Shown: piece after piece, positions 48,200-59,956 of the stretch
Position numbering within the stretch: position 1 is the stretch's first letter
How the letters are laid out: each line of letters begins with the position of its first letter
Origin: Heliocidaris erythrogramma
Lineage: Eukaryota > Echinodermata > Echinoidea > Camarodonta > Echinometridae
Length of the DNA: 64,000 nucleotides
Reading direction: 5' to 3'
Assembly: GCA_025617745.1 (NCBI GenBank)
Contig: CM046866.1
Span: 14,453,725 to 14,517,724, forward strand
The notes under the pieces: model-generated
The model's database searches: none
Seen by the model: only the letters and a program-made list of their open reading frames with translations
Told to the model about the DNA's origin: nothing
Program-made: the position numbers and the translations under genes

Positions 48200-50100
48200 T
48201 CCTTTATCACTTAGTATTAAGTAGAAACAGAGCTCTTAGATACTTAGTAGCTTTTTCAAGTACAACAATGTGAGAGAGGCCTATTCAAATTGCACTACAG
48301 GGGCACAGTGGAGTGCACATACACATACCTGATACAAGAAGGCTGCAGTATGGATACTGTATAATCAAGTAGCAATGAGAAAGTACAAACCTCAAATTCA
48401 AATTACTGATATACATCCAAATTTCTGAATTACTTAACACCAAATTGGTCCAGGAGATTCACAAAACACATTCAATACAGGTGACACAGAATACAAGAAT
48501 GATATCCTAAAACAACACTAAAATATGACAAAATTTAAGAGCACAGAGTGGAAGGCAGCCACGCAGGGCGCTCAAAAAAAAAAAAAGTAGCATACCAAAA
48601 GGTTACAAATTTGAAAGGAATCTCACCTTCGGTTACCTTGCTAAACTCCTTTACTATATCTCTTTTTATCCTCCACATTTGAGAAGTAAGCGAGCAGAAA
48701 ACTTTTTATTAATATTACAATTGAAATCTCTACCCGTCATTTACAGTGGACAATTACAATGTTAAATTTTCCGGGTAAAATGCATAAGAAATGCATTTCG
48801 CCGTATTTAATTTAAAAATCTACTGCTGATATATGATGTTTCAAAAGTCAACTTATCTAAGAAAAATCAGGAAAATCAAGGACGGAATCTCGTATTTACA
48901 ATATTGGAATTAGCTTTTATCCATTCATGACATTTTTTCTCATTTTTACCACAATCTCGTCAGTGGTCAAAGTATCTAGAGCTCTACAGAATTAGACCCC
49001 AAAGGGACAAGAGAATATAAAGTAAACCATTATAATAAAGCTGAATAATTCAAAAGTGGAGAGTGGTTATCTTTACAAACACGTTCAGATTAAAATTCAA
49101 TTCCTGTGTATTTCCGCTGAGCGATAAAGATGAAACTACCTATTAATCTCAGATTATAGTACCAATATACATATACTGGTGGAAAGGCTTGGGGGCTGCA
49201 GCCCCCCCCCCCCCCAAAAAAAAATAAAAAATAAAAAGGTTCTACGATGAATAAAAAAGGAAAGGGAAAACAAAAAGAAAAGAAGGGGGAAAGAAAGAGA
49301 GAAAGAAAAAGAAAGAAAGGAAGAACGAACGAACGAAGAAAGAAATATAAAAAGAAAAGATATCCATTTTATATACCCTCTGGCTAAAAAAAATAATGTA
49401 TTTTTGTGATTATAGTAGTCATGGTAGTACGTCTGTTAGGTCGTGTAAATCGCTGAATTTTCTTAGTACCTCCCTTTCAATGTAGATTATAGTCCGTTAA
49501 AATTGTTCAAAAACAGGTGGGTTAGAATGCAATTTTGTGATGATTTTTGGAAAAGGTAATGTTACGAATAAAAACCATGAATGTTCTTTCCAATTTTGCA
49601 ATGGGTCTAAAGTGACTTTTCAGGCATGTTGTAGGCTAAGTGAATTTGGGGCCTTTTTATGATTTGTACCGATTATGTCTAAACATTATTCTTTACTGCA
49701 TTAGGGGTGTAAATTCCTAAACTATATGTAGGTATATTATTGCAGATGATTTCCGAGAAGAAATTATGCAGAAAAATACATAATGAATGCAAATAATGTA
49801 GGGTTTTTTCTTTATTTCATATTTAAAACGCCCTCTACGATAACTACGAAACATGGTAGTCTGCTCGCGTTATTATTTTCCACAGTTATCACATTAGATC
49901 GAAGACCAACTTTGCCGAAAATACGTTTTTTTCTAAGCATTTCAGAGAAGAGACGTGGGAAGTCAGAGAGACATATACTGGTAGTTACAAAATTGAGAAC
50001 GAAGAGTAAAAAAGAAATTACTGAATTGTTTTAGTAGTTGTTTTTATCAGTGTTGATCGTTTAACTGCCATTCTATTTACTGATAACTTATCAATACAGG
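48200..50100. other. LINE 5-prime UTR and AT-rich spacer
   Basis: 48192 to about 48580 may be the element's 5-prime leader. 49200-49350 is a poly-C/poly-A plus GAAA-rich low-complexity tract. The ORF at 49783-50034 is not recognised. Confidence 0.4.
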
Positions 50101-50136
50101 CGCACCGAAACCCTTTATTTGGCGGATAAACACAAG

Positions 50137-50290
50137 AGGGGGGGGGGGGGGGGGAGATGGGTCCACCTCAAAGGGATTTTCGACAAGGCATTCGAAATGT
50201 GCCATGCTTACTACGTTTTTAACCCCCCCCCCCCCCCCCCCCTTCTCCCATCGAACATGCACATTTACAGATATATATATATATACAGAG
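50137..50290. repeat. Poly-G, poly-C and TA runs
   Basis: A run of about 18 G (50139), a run of about 21 C (50223) and a short TA array (50270). The Gly- and Pro-rich ORFs here are artefacts. Confidence 0.85.
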
Positions 50291-50836
50291 AGATTTTGTA
50301 CCACACTGCATCTATTAACTTCAGAATTTATGAAACGAAATAATTTTTTTTTTTTTTGATGGGGCATGCAGGAGCAAATCGAGTTTGCCTTCTCCAACTT
50401 TAGAGAGGAGAACCCCTGCCCAAGACTTCCATGTCTAGATATATACTGGTTCTGGGTCACTACAGTTTTCCTATAAAGGCCTAAGAAAAACTGCATCTAT
50501 TAGTATGCGAGGGAGCGTAGCGACCAAGTGAGAAATTTTGGATCTTATGAACGTTGGAATTGTGTATCTTAGAGCGCTAAAATAGTTTCCATTGTTATAC
50601 TGCAAAATGACTGATGTCATAATTATACTAGTAATGCTGTTTGGTCTTTAGAGGGGGAGCTCCCCTTCCCACCTCTTTAGGAGCTTTGTGGTAGACAGGA
50701 TATAAAAAGAATCTGCGAATGAGCAAGTAAATTTTTATGCTTTATTGCTGAAAATTTTCATCCTAGACTTAGCGAAAAATGCTTATTATACATGGTCATA
50801 GTTTATATGACAATCATATTTCCATGTAATGTACTT

Positions 50837-50839
<3 letters not shown>

Positions 50840-50868
<29 letters not shown>

Positions 50869-50870
50869 TT
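50840..50870. repeat. CT microsatellite
   Basis: Tandem TC repeat of about 20 base pairs, then T-rich sequence. Confidence 0.85.
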
Positions 50871-50934
50871 TTTTGTCTTGCGAGGGGCCTATATAGAGGG
50901 GGCAAAATCAATTACCTTAAACAAGAAAATGTAT

Positions 50935-51095
50935 TAATTTGTAAACAAATTTTTAGGCATTACTCCCAGTGTTAAATGGGTCAGAAAGAAGGGGATCTTT
51001 GGTATTTGATTCCAGTTCATCGTGACTTGGTCGTGAACCAGAATAGAAACAGAATAGAATGGAAACACACGGATAGTGGACAAGACAGAAAAGAT
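50935..51095 (-). repeat. Truncated SINE-like copy (TAACACTGGGAGT family)
   Basis: TTTGTAAACAAATTTTTAGG, then CTCCCAGTGTTAA and a GTGACTTGGTCGTGAACCAG stretch that matches the tRNA-like copy at 56972-57044. The tRNA core itself is missing. Confidence 0.6.
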
Positions 51096-51671
51096 TAAGA
51101 CAACAGTGTGCAGCGGAGTCTGCAACTGCAAGCTTTAGGTTCTAGCCTCCTGAACTTTTTCAACCGCTCTAGCCAATATTGATATTGCTTAAAAGTATTA
51201 GATCAGTACTGTTGGCTATTAAAATAATGATCGACACTTTAGCAAAATTTGTGATCAAACAACTACGCTGATATTTCCAGGAAGATGATATTGCAAAGTC
51301 CAGATTTGAGCTAACCAAAGACGATATTCAATACGAATTCTTCAATGAAACTATTATCGTTCCATTCAACATTTGGTGTGGTTAAGCTTGTTGTACCTGC
51401 ACCGGATGTTCGGAGACTCCGCGATCCGAGGTTTAAAATGTCACATCTTCACCTAAGCATATGGAAGAGTTCGATGGAATGTGTAATGGGGTGTCACCTG
51501 GTGGACAAAAAGCATTTTAAGAATTTAGTAGCATGGAAAATGATGAAAACATGTCATAAAACAAAATGAGACAAAACTTTACATAAAGGATTATTAGCTG
51601 ATGAGTATGTATAGCATTTTTCTACTAGATAGAGCCCCGTGACCGTGGTTACTTTAAGAAGAACATAGTGT

Positions 51672-51870
51672 CCTGGGGTAGTATTCTGAGCTTTATTTAT
51701 CTTTTTAGTGATTTTAGTGAAAAAATTTTAATTGTCATAACAAAATCTACGCATCCGGGGAATTCATATGCGCAAACACCAATTAATTCTTACAATTTAA
51801 AATTTGTTATGACAAATAAACTCTTTTCACTAATATCAAGATAAAATTATTCTCAGAATACCATCCCTGG
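51672..51870. mobile_element. Foldback MITE, about 200 bases
   Basis: CCTGGGGTAGTATTCTGAG at the left and CTCAGAATACCATCCCTGG at the right. Inner segments (TTGTCATAACAAA / TTTGTTATGACAA; TTTTAGTGA / TCACTAATA) continue the inversion, so nearly the whole element can form one hairpin. Confidence 0.8.
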
Positions 51871-52206
51871 TGCATACAACCGATGCACGTATACCATGTA
51901 TACTTTTCGAAGGGTATAGCGTTACTTACAATCAAGCATTTGGCAATCAGTAGTCAGATACCTTTCAGTACATCTCATATAAAAACACATTAAAGCACTT
52001 TGTTGAATGAATTGTTTTATCTATCAAGTTACAACCTACCTATTATGGGGATGTTAAATAATCATTTTTCGTTATCCTGAATGTTAATGGAAATACCCAT
52101 AATTTGAATGCGAGCCATTTCCATCAATATCAATGATAGGTTTCTACTGTTTACTCTAAGTTTCATTATTACATGTATAATTTTATATATGTATATGCAA
52201 ATGTAG

Positions 52207-52242
<36 letters not shown>
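52207..52242. repeat. CA microsatellite
   Basis: About 17 CA units. Confidence 0.95.
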
Positions 52243-52244
<2 letters not shown>

Positions 52245-52439
52245 CTTGTATTGCTTTATTTCCGAGGACAAGTATTGTTCCTCTATTGTTCCTCCGTCCT
52301 CGGACAGTCGACGGAATAAGGCACAAATTCATTGTTCGACGTTCGTGGACTATTGTCCGGCTTCCGAGGAACATTGTTCTCATTTTTTTATCTCTGTCCG
52401 AAAAAGTTCTCGGACATACGGCTAAACACGCCCACATTC

Positions 52440-52625
52440 ACATACATGCACTTGTGGGGAACTTGAGGCAAGGACGTAGCTGAACTTCAACTTATATTGG
52501 ATCAAGCTTTCGGCCTTCCTCAGGTTCTGAAGATGATAATACAAACACATAGCATATACTTCAGTATATACACACATATAATTGTGTATTTTTATACTAC
52601 ATTTAATAACAAAATATACCATAAT
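52440..52625 (-). repeat. Copy of the GAAGGCCGAAAGCTTGATCC tail repeat
   Basis: The minus strand reads CTTCAGAACCTGAGG, AAGGCCGAAAGCTTGATCC and GAAGTTCAGCTACG, matching the segments at about 59880-59940 and 62640-62775. Such tails occur at the ends of Penelope-like and related elements. Confidence 0.55.
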
Positions 52626-52836
52626 TGATAGATTTGAAGTAAATTGAATACATCATCAAGAAAGTAAATGTGAGAAAATTACAATGCCCCGACCGGGATT
52701 CGGGAAGACCTGTCTCATTGGTAGGCCATTATATAGCGTACGCATGGAATTGGTATGGAATTGGTATGGATGTACCCCCTAAGCTCGATGGAAAGAGAGG
52801 GGCTATATGTGAGATTGTTACTTTGCTTCGACGGGA

Positions 52837-52909
52837 GCCCGGATAGCTCAGTTGGTAGAGCCACTGGCCATGTAATCCAGGGTCTCGGGTTCGAATCCCG
52901 GTCGGGGCA
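52837..52909 (+). repeat. tRNA-Thr-like SINE head, copy 1
   Basis: A 73-base tRNA-like sequence with B box GGTTCGAATCCC and A box TAGCTCAGTTGGTAGAG. The acceptor stem has a mismatch at position 5, and the anticodon loop (CATGTAA) lacks U33, so it is not a working tRNA. Shared flanks with the second copy show it is a repeat unit. Confidence 0.7.
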
Positions 52910-53137
52910 TTGTAATTTTCTGACATTTACTTTCTTTATGATACATTCAATTTATTTGTGTATATTCAATTTACTTCAATCCTATCAATTATGATATTTA
53001 ATTACGAATTCAAATTGTCCTCTATAGAAATTCGTTGGCATGGAGATTTGCCCGACTTTAGAGGGAAGACCTGTCTCATTGGTAAGCCATGATATAGCGT
53101 ACGCATGGAATTGGTATGGATGTGTAACCCCTACGCA

Positions 53138-53210
53138 GCCCGGACAGCTCAGTTGGTAGAGCCACTGGTCATGTAATCCAGGGCCTCGGGTTCGAATCCC
53201 GGTCGGGGCA
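53138..53210 (+). repeat. tRNA-Thr-like SINE head, copy 2
   Basis: Differs from copy 1 at a few bases and has the same 3-prime tail (CATTTACTTTCTTTATGATA) and the same 5-prime sequence (ATAGCGTACGCATGGAATTG). Confidence 0.7.
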
Positions 53211-53370
53211 TTGTAACTTTCTCACATTTACTTTCTTTATGATATAGACAAAATATACATTTGCATAATTATGTGACTCTCCACCACAAAACGACCAATA
53301 AGTTTTGGGAATGGGAATTCTAGAGTAAACAGCTGAAAAAGGTTTTTGAGGGTGGAAATATATATTTTAA

Positions 53371-54558
53371 AGGAGAATTACGCTCAAAAATAAAGATGAT
53401 AGTGTTCAAAGGTGTTATTTATTCCTACTTGTTAGACTATATGGCTTCGCGTCAAAATATACGAGATCGATACGAATCAAGATTTTCTGAGCAAAACTTA
53501 CCATCTGCTAGCAATAAGCCAGTTCGGGGTTAGCGCATGGTACAAATGACCCCAAATATCCACAGATATTTTAGACATGGAGGGTTCCTTTATGTGCACT
53601 TCAGAAAAATAACTCTGGGAGTGATAGAGGTGCCTCATGAATAGCTTTTGTTTCCCCCTTTAAAAAGAATACTTCCACCTGGATATCATGGAATGCACCA
53701 TTAGTGCATAATTGAATAATGATTACATGACATTCATGAGCACATATCGAATATTAGTGTCAGTGGGTTTTAGAATTTGGTACAGATGACCTTTATCTGC
53801 TCATGCTCAGATTGCATCTCCGAAGTGGCTTATATGTATCGTCTGCTAGCAGCACATGGGGGCTGCCATTTTGTTTATGTGTACAAGAAGATTTTCTTAA
53901 TCCAAATGCTCAATTGCCTTTTTCAAAATTAAAAACCCATTTGAGATTAAAAATATAGAATAGATATGTCAATTTATTTTTAAACTGAAGATTTCCTTAT
54001 ATATTTCTATTGAAAATCGATATTCGCTTAATAGAAATCTATTTTCTCGATACTGGACGTATGGGACGGAGCAAATTAATTCAAATTTTATGGATGCTTC
54101 TTCCCTGAGCATCTATAGCGGCAAACTATGCATTCACCTGCTTTCGGATAATGGACTTGAAAAGTCAGAATGCATGCTGCATATATTATGTTCTGCTCTG
54201 TTAAGCAAAACCAGACAATTTAAAAGTATCATTATAAAGATTTAATTTTTATAATACATGTAAACACCCACTTTATATTTTTCGTCACATATGGGATTTT
54301 AGGTAATGAAGAAAATCAATTTAGGATTTGGATTTAAAATATCTTCCTGACTGGAACATTTCTCAGCGGTTCATGTACAACTCCAAATCAGCAAGAAAAT
54401 GGCAGCCCCCATGTAAATGAGGAGACGATACCGGGTGTTGGAATATCTTTATTTATACCCTTTTCTGATATCTTATTAGAAAATGATTTAGGCCAATAAG
54501 TAGGAATATATTACACCTTCCAATATAAGTAATTTTGTAATCAGGGGTTAATTCTCCT
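53371..54558. mobile_element. TTAA-flanked foldback MITE, 1.19 kb
   Basis: AGGAGAATTA at the left and TAATTCTCCT at the right, with TTAA at 53367-53370 and 54559-54562. Inner inverted pair CATGGGGGCTGCCATTTTG (about 53870) and its complement (about 54400). It is interrupted by the 320-bp element at 53514-53833. No ORF. Confidence 0.65.
53514..53833. mobile_element. 320-bp MITE, copy 1
   Basis: Ends ATAAGCCAGTTCGG and CCGAAGTGGCTTAT (inverted, one mismatch). Nearly identical to 55426-55745. Confidence 0.85.
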
Positions 54559-55062
54559 TTAAGTTTTTGGTATTTTCTGAAAGTATAGATATTAATGTAG
54601 CATCTGACACAATTTCGGAGTAAAATACCATATTAAAATATGTTTTTACTCTCCTTCAAAATGACCATTTTTTTTCATGGACATTCAAACTTTGTGACTC
54701 AGCTTATTGGGATCGTACTTCACATCGCTTTTTTCTGGTATAACTCAAAAAGTTTGCATTGCCTGATATTCAAAATCTACAGAAGGAAAGATATTCTGAA
54801 AGTATGGAAAGTTTCAACCCAATCCAATGAGTACTTCACAGTGTAAGATTTGGAGTTGTGGCACAACCTTTTGTGCGACAAACAATAGGACACAGATTAG
54901 GCGCTCTTAAATGGTCACGCTTCTTTAGAGCTCGTTTTCTCTATTGTTTTGGTCATTACCATGTCTGACACTCTTTCATTCTCATTGTACTTTATAAGGG
55001 TTTGCTTAGTCTATAGAAGACAAGTTGTATATCATATTAAAGTTCATGGCTACAGTTTATTA

Positions 55063-55346
55063 CACTGTAAAAAAAATCGTTGAAATTACTCCAACAAAGT
55101 TCGTCAACGGATTGCCTTGATTATTTTACGTATTTGTACTTTGAGTTAACAATACTAAATTACTACAAGTTGAAATTACTTAAATGTTCTTCTGTATTAA
55201 AATTTTTACGTATATTCTACTAAATTGAAAATTTGAGTCATTATGACTTAAATCGAGTGCGTTAGTGGCAAAAGTTACGTTTTTAAGTAAATTCTACATG
55301 GGAAAAATAAGTAAAAGTTACTAATGGGCATAATTTTTTTACAGTG
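55063..55346. mobile_element. TA-flanked MITE with CACTGTAAAAAA ends, second member
   Basis: CACTGTAAAAAAAATCG at the left, ATTTTTTTACAGTG at the right, TA at 55061-55062 and 55347-55348. Same family as 45698-46198 but a different interior. Confidence 0.75.
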
Positions 55347-55425
55347 TACAAGTACCTTAATGAATGAATGATAAAAACATAACTCGGAAATATTGTACAG
55401 AAATTTAATGTAAAATACCGCTTTA

Positions 55426-55745
55426 ATAAGCCAGTTCGGGGTTAGTGCATGGTACAAATGACCCCAAATATCCACAGATATTTTAGACATGGAGGGTCCC
55501 TTTATGTGCACTTCAGAAAAATAACTCTGGGAGTGATAGAGGTGCCTCATGAATAGCTTTTGTTTCCCCCTTTAAAAAGAATACTTCCACCTGGATATCA
55601 TGGAATGCACAATTAGTGCATAATTGAATAATGATTACATGACATTCATGAGCACATATCGAATATTAGTGTCAGTGGGTTTTACAATTTGGTACAGATG
55701 ACCTTTATCTGCTCAAGCTCAGATTGCATCTCCGAAGTGGCTTAT
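55426..55745. mobile_element. 320-bp MITE, copy 2, in a known empty site
   Basis: Inserted within a sequence that exists uninterrupted, in inverse orientation, at about 59665-59760 (TACCGCTTTAATACCGAAGT). This defines both element ends with a 2-3 base AT-rich target duplication. Confidence 0.85.
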
Positions 55746-55780
55746 ACCGAAGTGAAGTTTCGTTGACGGTGACTAATAGT

Positions 55781-56687
55781 GAGCTTTCGAATGTGTGGAC
55801 TTCAACGCCGTCTTAGATTTTCCCAGCTACAATGGACTGCTTTGTGTCAGCTGCATACCTCGCTTTGTGCAAGAACGGCTCACCCGTCCACTGGCTTCTC
55901 CCTCGTTCACTAGTCAGATCGAGAACGCAACAAACATGGTTTTGCCGTCTTCTCTAATAAACGTGAACCTCCCTTCACCCATTGTTAGCTTCATGCTTCA
56001 CCCACTTTGTATGCAGTCAATACAAAGCAGTCCATTAGGGACTTTTAGAATTGCACGTCCACTTAGTCGACTGGTACACAAGGACATTATTCCACGCCAC
56101 TGCGCATGCGCCACTCGCTCTCTCCCTGACTTGCAAAATCGAGAACGTGTTCACTTCGTTTTTGCGGTGCTCCGAAATCTTCGACGAGGTTCACGTATAT
56201 GACGTCCTCAGAACAGCTCAACTATCACTATGAACATGACGAACAAAGAAGCAGACAATTTACTCAGCTCCTCATTGTACCCTTCACAATTGCACTGGTT
56301 AACAAAAGAACATCCATTCATTGCTATCCTGTAAAAATATGTAGAACAGGTGTCACATAATAGCAGTGAAGGGATGTCCTTTTGTCTACTATAGAGCTAT
56401 TGTGGAGGGTACAATGAGGAGCTGCATAAATTGTCCGCTCTCTTTGTCATCGTGTTCATAGTGTATTATGCTCATCCGTTGAGTGTGTACTTCCGGTCGA
56501 CGTCGACGGTACGTACACGTCGAGTGAAATCTAAAATGATCAGAACTGTAGTCAACATGGGCAGTCGACGACGTTGACATGCGCGAATTAGTCGACTGGG
56601 ACGAAGTAATAGTCCACTGCTTCTAAAAGTCCCTAATGTCGCTAGGACGATCTAAGACGGCGTTCTAGTTGACATATCCGAAAACTC
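55781..56687. mobile_element. Nested-palindrome foldback element, 0.9 kb
   Basis: Outer imperfect TIR of about 38 bases (GAGCTTTCGAATGTGTGGAC against the inverse ending at 56687), then AACGCCGTCTTAGAT / ATCTAAGACGGCGTT. Inner pairs: TGGACTGCTTTGTGT against ACAAAGCAGTCCA (56015-56035), CATTAGGGACTTTTAGAA / TTCTAAAAGTCCCTAATG, and GAGCTCCTCATTGTACCC-type arms (56210-56290 with 56400-56465). The 135-codon ORF at 55795-56202 is a by-product of this structure. Confidence 0.75.
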
Positions 56688-56739
56688 CTTGTGTCGTGTT
56701 TAAAATTTGTGCGGTGGGTGAGTGTTGCGGCAGGAGAGA

Positions 56740-56765
56740 AAGAGATAGAGAGGGGGGGGGGGGGC
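56740..56765. repeat. GA-rich and poly-G tract
   Basis: GAGAGAAAGAGATAGAGAG followed by about 14 G. Confidence 0.85.
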
Positions 56766-56971
56766 AAGATGGGAAAAAGAGAGCAGCGGGATTAAAGAAT
56801 GAGACGTAAATAAACAATTATATAGTTGATCAATAACCAACAACCAATAACTAGTAAATGAAGAAGCTTGATGGGAGGAATTTTAATTTGTAAACAAATT
56901 TTTAGGCATTTTACTCCCAGTGTTAAAGATCGTATGCTTGATCTGTAATGAAAACACAAGTCAGAAAAATT

Positions 56972-57044
56972 GGAACCAGCGGGATTCGAACATGTCATCT
57001 ACTGCTTGCCGGGCAGCGACTTAACCACCAGGCTATTCTGGTTC
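56972..57044 (-). repeat. tRNA-Ala-like SINE head
   Basis: On the minus strand: acceptor stem GAACCAG/CTGGTTC, A-box-like TAGCCTGGTGGTTAAG, anticodon-like loop CCGGCAA and B-box GTTCGAATCCC. It is embedded in the TTTACTCCCAGTGTTAA repeat (56870-57060), which has several copies here. A SINE, not a tRNA gene. Confidence 0.6.
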
Positions 57045-57214
57045 ACGGCCAAGTCACGATGAACCGGAATCAAATACCCAAGATCCTCTTCTTTCTGACT
57101 CATTAATATTCAACGTTCCGCCGTAGACAATGGTTAGTAAATGAAGAAGCTTGATGGGAGGAATTTTAATTTGTAAACAAATTTTTAGACATTTTACTCT
57201 CAGTGGTTCCAATT

Positions 57215-57360
57215 TTTCTAACTTCGAGTAAAATGCCTAAAATTTGTTTACAAACCAATAACTAATGTACGATTTTCATATCTAAGAGTTAGAATTAAAT
57301 GATTTTAACATAAAATGAGCTAACAGGGACAGTGTTACTGGGATCAAAGATAAAACCCAA
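57215..57360. repeat. Direct repeat left of the Penelope-like element
   Basis: GAGTAAAATGCCTAAAATTT then ACGATTTTCATATCTAAGAG, ATTAAATGATTTTAACATAA and GGGATCAAAGATAAAAC. Matches 59090-59230 in the same orientation. Confidence 0.8.
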
Positions 57361-57639
57361 ACTGTCAAGGCGAGGGTATAATTACAAGGAAAAAAATTCA
57401 TGTACATTGTCCAATAATTGTGTCATTTGTTACGGATGATATCAATGCCAGTTATTTGAACGTATAGTGTGTGAGATGGGAGTTTGAAGTATGTGGTGTA
57501 TGGTAATTTTGTGTTGTGTTCAGTGGATTTGTTTTTATTTCGGATCATGTGTTGTTGAAGCGTGTGTATAGTGTTGTTTCTGTTTCGCGACATATCGCTG
57601 AGTGCAGTGGGAGCAGGTGTTTAAGTATAGTACCGAACT

Positions 57640-59030
57640 GGATTTACAATTTACTTGTGAGGTGGTTGAGAATTCTTGGTTGGTTGCTGTGCTCTTGAAC
57701 TTTGAGGCGTCTGTGCATGATGTTTTTATGAATGACGCATTTTTTAATTTGCATTGAAAGAATCCATGGGGGGGGGGGGGGGGGGGAGTCTGGATCGTTT
57801 TCGGGCGTGGTGTGGAGATGGAAGGGGTGTCCCGCTTTAACGAATAGATCTCGGAGGGTGCGACCTGGGCGCAATGAAGTTACTGGGGGTGTTGGGAAAG
57901 CAGTTTTCGCTTTGTTTGACTGTTGTCGCAGAGGATGGTGTTTTTTTTTTAATTATTTGTTGGATTTTGGCGGTTCGGGGGTGAAAGGCACGGGAAAGAA
58001 GACGGTGTTCTTGGTTTTTTCAGTGCGTGTTTGGTATTTTAACAGTTCTTTTCTCGGCTTTCCTTTCGCTTTTTTATATTTGTTGTTCGACCATTTCTGT
58101 GCTGTAGTTACGTTCTTCAAGTTGCAGTTGTTTAAGGTGGTGTTCTTCTTTGTCAGGATGTAAGCAGGTTCTCAACGCCTGACTGTTGGTATACTCTTTA
58201 TGATGTGAGCTGGAAGGCATGAGGTTGGAAGGAGATATGTGTGTGAGTATGTAGGTTTAAAGTTCTGTCGCTATTTGTTATTGCAATTTTTGGAGTGAAA
58301 TATCTAGGAAACGTATTTTGTCCCTGGATGATTCGAATGTGAACTTTATGGTCTGGTGTAGTTTGTTTATTTTTTCTTGGAGTTTGAGGAATCTTCTAGG
58401 TGAGAAGTCCCATATGAAAAATATATCATCTATAATCGTTTCCATGATTTAGCGATGGTGGTTGGCTGGGTGATGTTGTTGATTGTTTTTCTTCTAGACA
58501 GCCCATAAAGATCTTTGCATAGGTTGGGGCAACAGGAGTGCCCATCGCGGTCCCTTCTATCTGGATGATTTTTTTTCCATTAAAGTGGAAATTGTTCAGT
58601 TTCAGGATTAATTCTAACAATCTTATTAGCTGGTCTGTCAGTGGATTTTTTTCTTTTCTGGAGTTCAGAGCCTCTTGACAGGCTTTAATGCCTTCTCTGT
58701 GTGGTATGTTAGTGTACAGCGATGTTACATCTGCTGTTACTTAAGGTTCTGGGGGAGAGTGGGTGGTGGTCTGCGTTTATTCTTTGAATATGGTTCAAAT
58801 GTGTGTGGTATCTACTGTCTTTGACGTGAGAGGGCAGTTCTTCCGTTAGGGGGCGTAATTTGGATTGTTGGGTTTGTGGATTTTGGGAAGAAACTAGAGA
58901 ATAGGACCGGCTGCCTTCTCAGGTATCAGACCTCTTTGTGTTTCCACGTCTACATCCTGTTCTTTTAGTGCCTTTTGAACTTCTTCGAGATGGGATGGTG
59001 GGGAATTAAAACCCTACACCCAAATGGTAT
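57640..59030 (-). pseudogene. Penelope-like element reverse transcriptase relic
   Basis: The minus strand shows RT landmarks in order but in shifting frames with stops: FLPKIHKPNN (about 58890-58863), TADVTSLYTNIPHREG (about 58740-58690), then an open stretch 58620-58426 with NNFHFNGKKIIQ, EGTAMGTPVAPTYAKIFMG, then IIDDIFFIWDF (about 58440-58410; the usual aromatic before the DD is Ile here), FLDISLQKL, and a C-terminal TLRDLFVKAG (57860-57840). These are typical of Penelope-like RTs, which are telomerase-related. No GIY-YIG domain follows on this strand. Non-functional. Confidence 0.8.
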
Positions 59031-59089
59031 TAATGTTGACCAATAAATAGCCAGTGTCACCAGTTATTGGCCAATGTACATGAAAAGTT

Positions 59090-59230
59090 AACACTGGGAG
59101 TAAAAATGCCTAAAAATTTGTTTACAAACCATTAACTTAGGTACGATTTTCATATCTAAGAGTTGGAATTAAATGATTTTAACATAATGATCTAACTGGG
59201 ATAGTGTTAGTGTGATCAAAGACAAAACGT
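59090..59230. repeat. Direct repeat right of the Penelope-like element
   Basis: Second copy of the sequence at 57215-57360. Together they bracket the RT relic as the pseudo-LTRs of Penelope-like elements do, although the same repeat also occurs elsewhere in the window. Confidence 0.7.
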
Positions 59231-59480
59231 ATCTGTACGCTGTATTATTTATTGTTACCGTTCGTGACGTGATTGAAATCTCAGTCATAAAAGGTTTGTA
59301 ATATACACGTTGGGTAAACTATCTAATTCTTACGGATATCGAAATATGGATTACGATAAATCTTTAACACCCTCACCATGTTCAACCAGGAAGATTTAAC
59401 CCTGTTCAAACCACTCAATGCTTACTTACCATTGGCTTGAAATCCCAGTCGCAAGCAGTATGTTTGCAACTAATTACATT

Positions 59481-59945
59481 AGTTTGTGATCAACTATATA
59501 GTTGTTTATTTACGTCTCATTCTAACTTAATCCCGCTCCCCTCTTTTTTTTCATCTCTCTATCTTTCCTCCCGCCACACTCACCCACTATCCCAGTTTCC
59601 CCTTAGACAATGTCAAATGTCAGTACTTTATTCACATTTTGAACACCATACATATACATTAGTCACCGTCAACGAAACTTCACTTCGGTATTAAAGCGGT
59701 ATTTTACATTAAATCTCTGTACAATATTTCTGACCTATGTTGTTATCATTCATTCATTAAGTTACTTGTAATTAACTGTAGCCATGAAAGTATATGCTGA
59801 TATCAATATGCAAATATATTTTTTGTTATCAAATGTAATTTTTATAAAAACACACAATTATATGTGTGTACATTGAAGTATAGGCTATAATATGTTTGTA
59901 TCGTCATTTTCAGAACCCGAAGGCCGGGAAGGCCGTAGGTAGCCT
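59481..59945. repeat. Dispersed repeat, copy A (about 0.5 kb)
   Basis: From TTTGTGATCAACTATATAG through AGACAATGTCAAATGTCAGT and GTCACCGTCAACGAAACTTC to CCCGAAGGCCGGGAAGGCCG. Copy B is 62248-62775; a partial inverted copy lies at 55350-55780, with more pieces at 56770-56830 and 52440-52625. Confidence 0.75.
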
Positions 59946-59956
59946 CACAAAGACAA

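Larger units (their letters stand above)
52640..53260. repeat. SINE pair with an inverted fragment
   Basis: The two units each start GGAAGACCTGTCTCATTGGT. Immediately left of the first is an inverted tail and T-arm fragment (AATGCCCCGACCGGGATTCG), so the locus looks like nested or tandem insertions of one family. Confidence 0.6.

Noticed and set aside
52729..52926. Minus ORF with PTGIRTRDPGLHGQ
   Set aside because: This peptide is the reverse translation of the tRNA-like SINE head, a well-known false protein.
55795..56202. 135-codon plus ORF
   Set aside because: It lies wholly within the nested-palindrome element, has no domain pattern, and follows the inverted repeats.
57732..58163. 143-codon plus ORF with many Phe/Gly residues
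   Set aside because: It is the antisense shadow of the Penelope-like RT relic and starts in a poly-G run.
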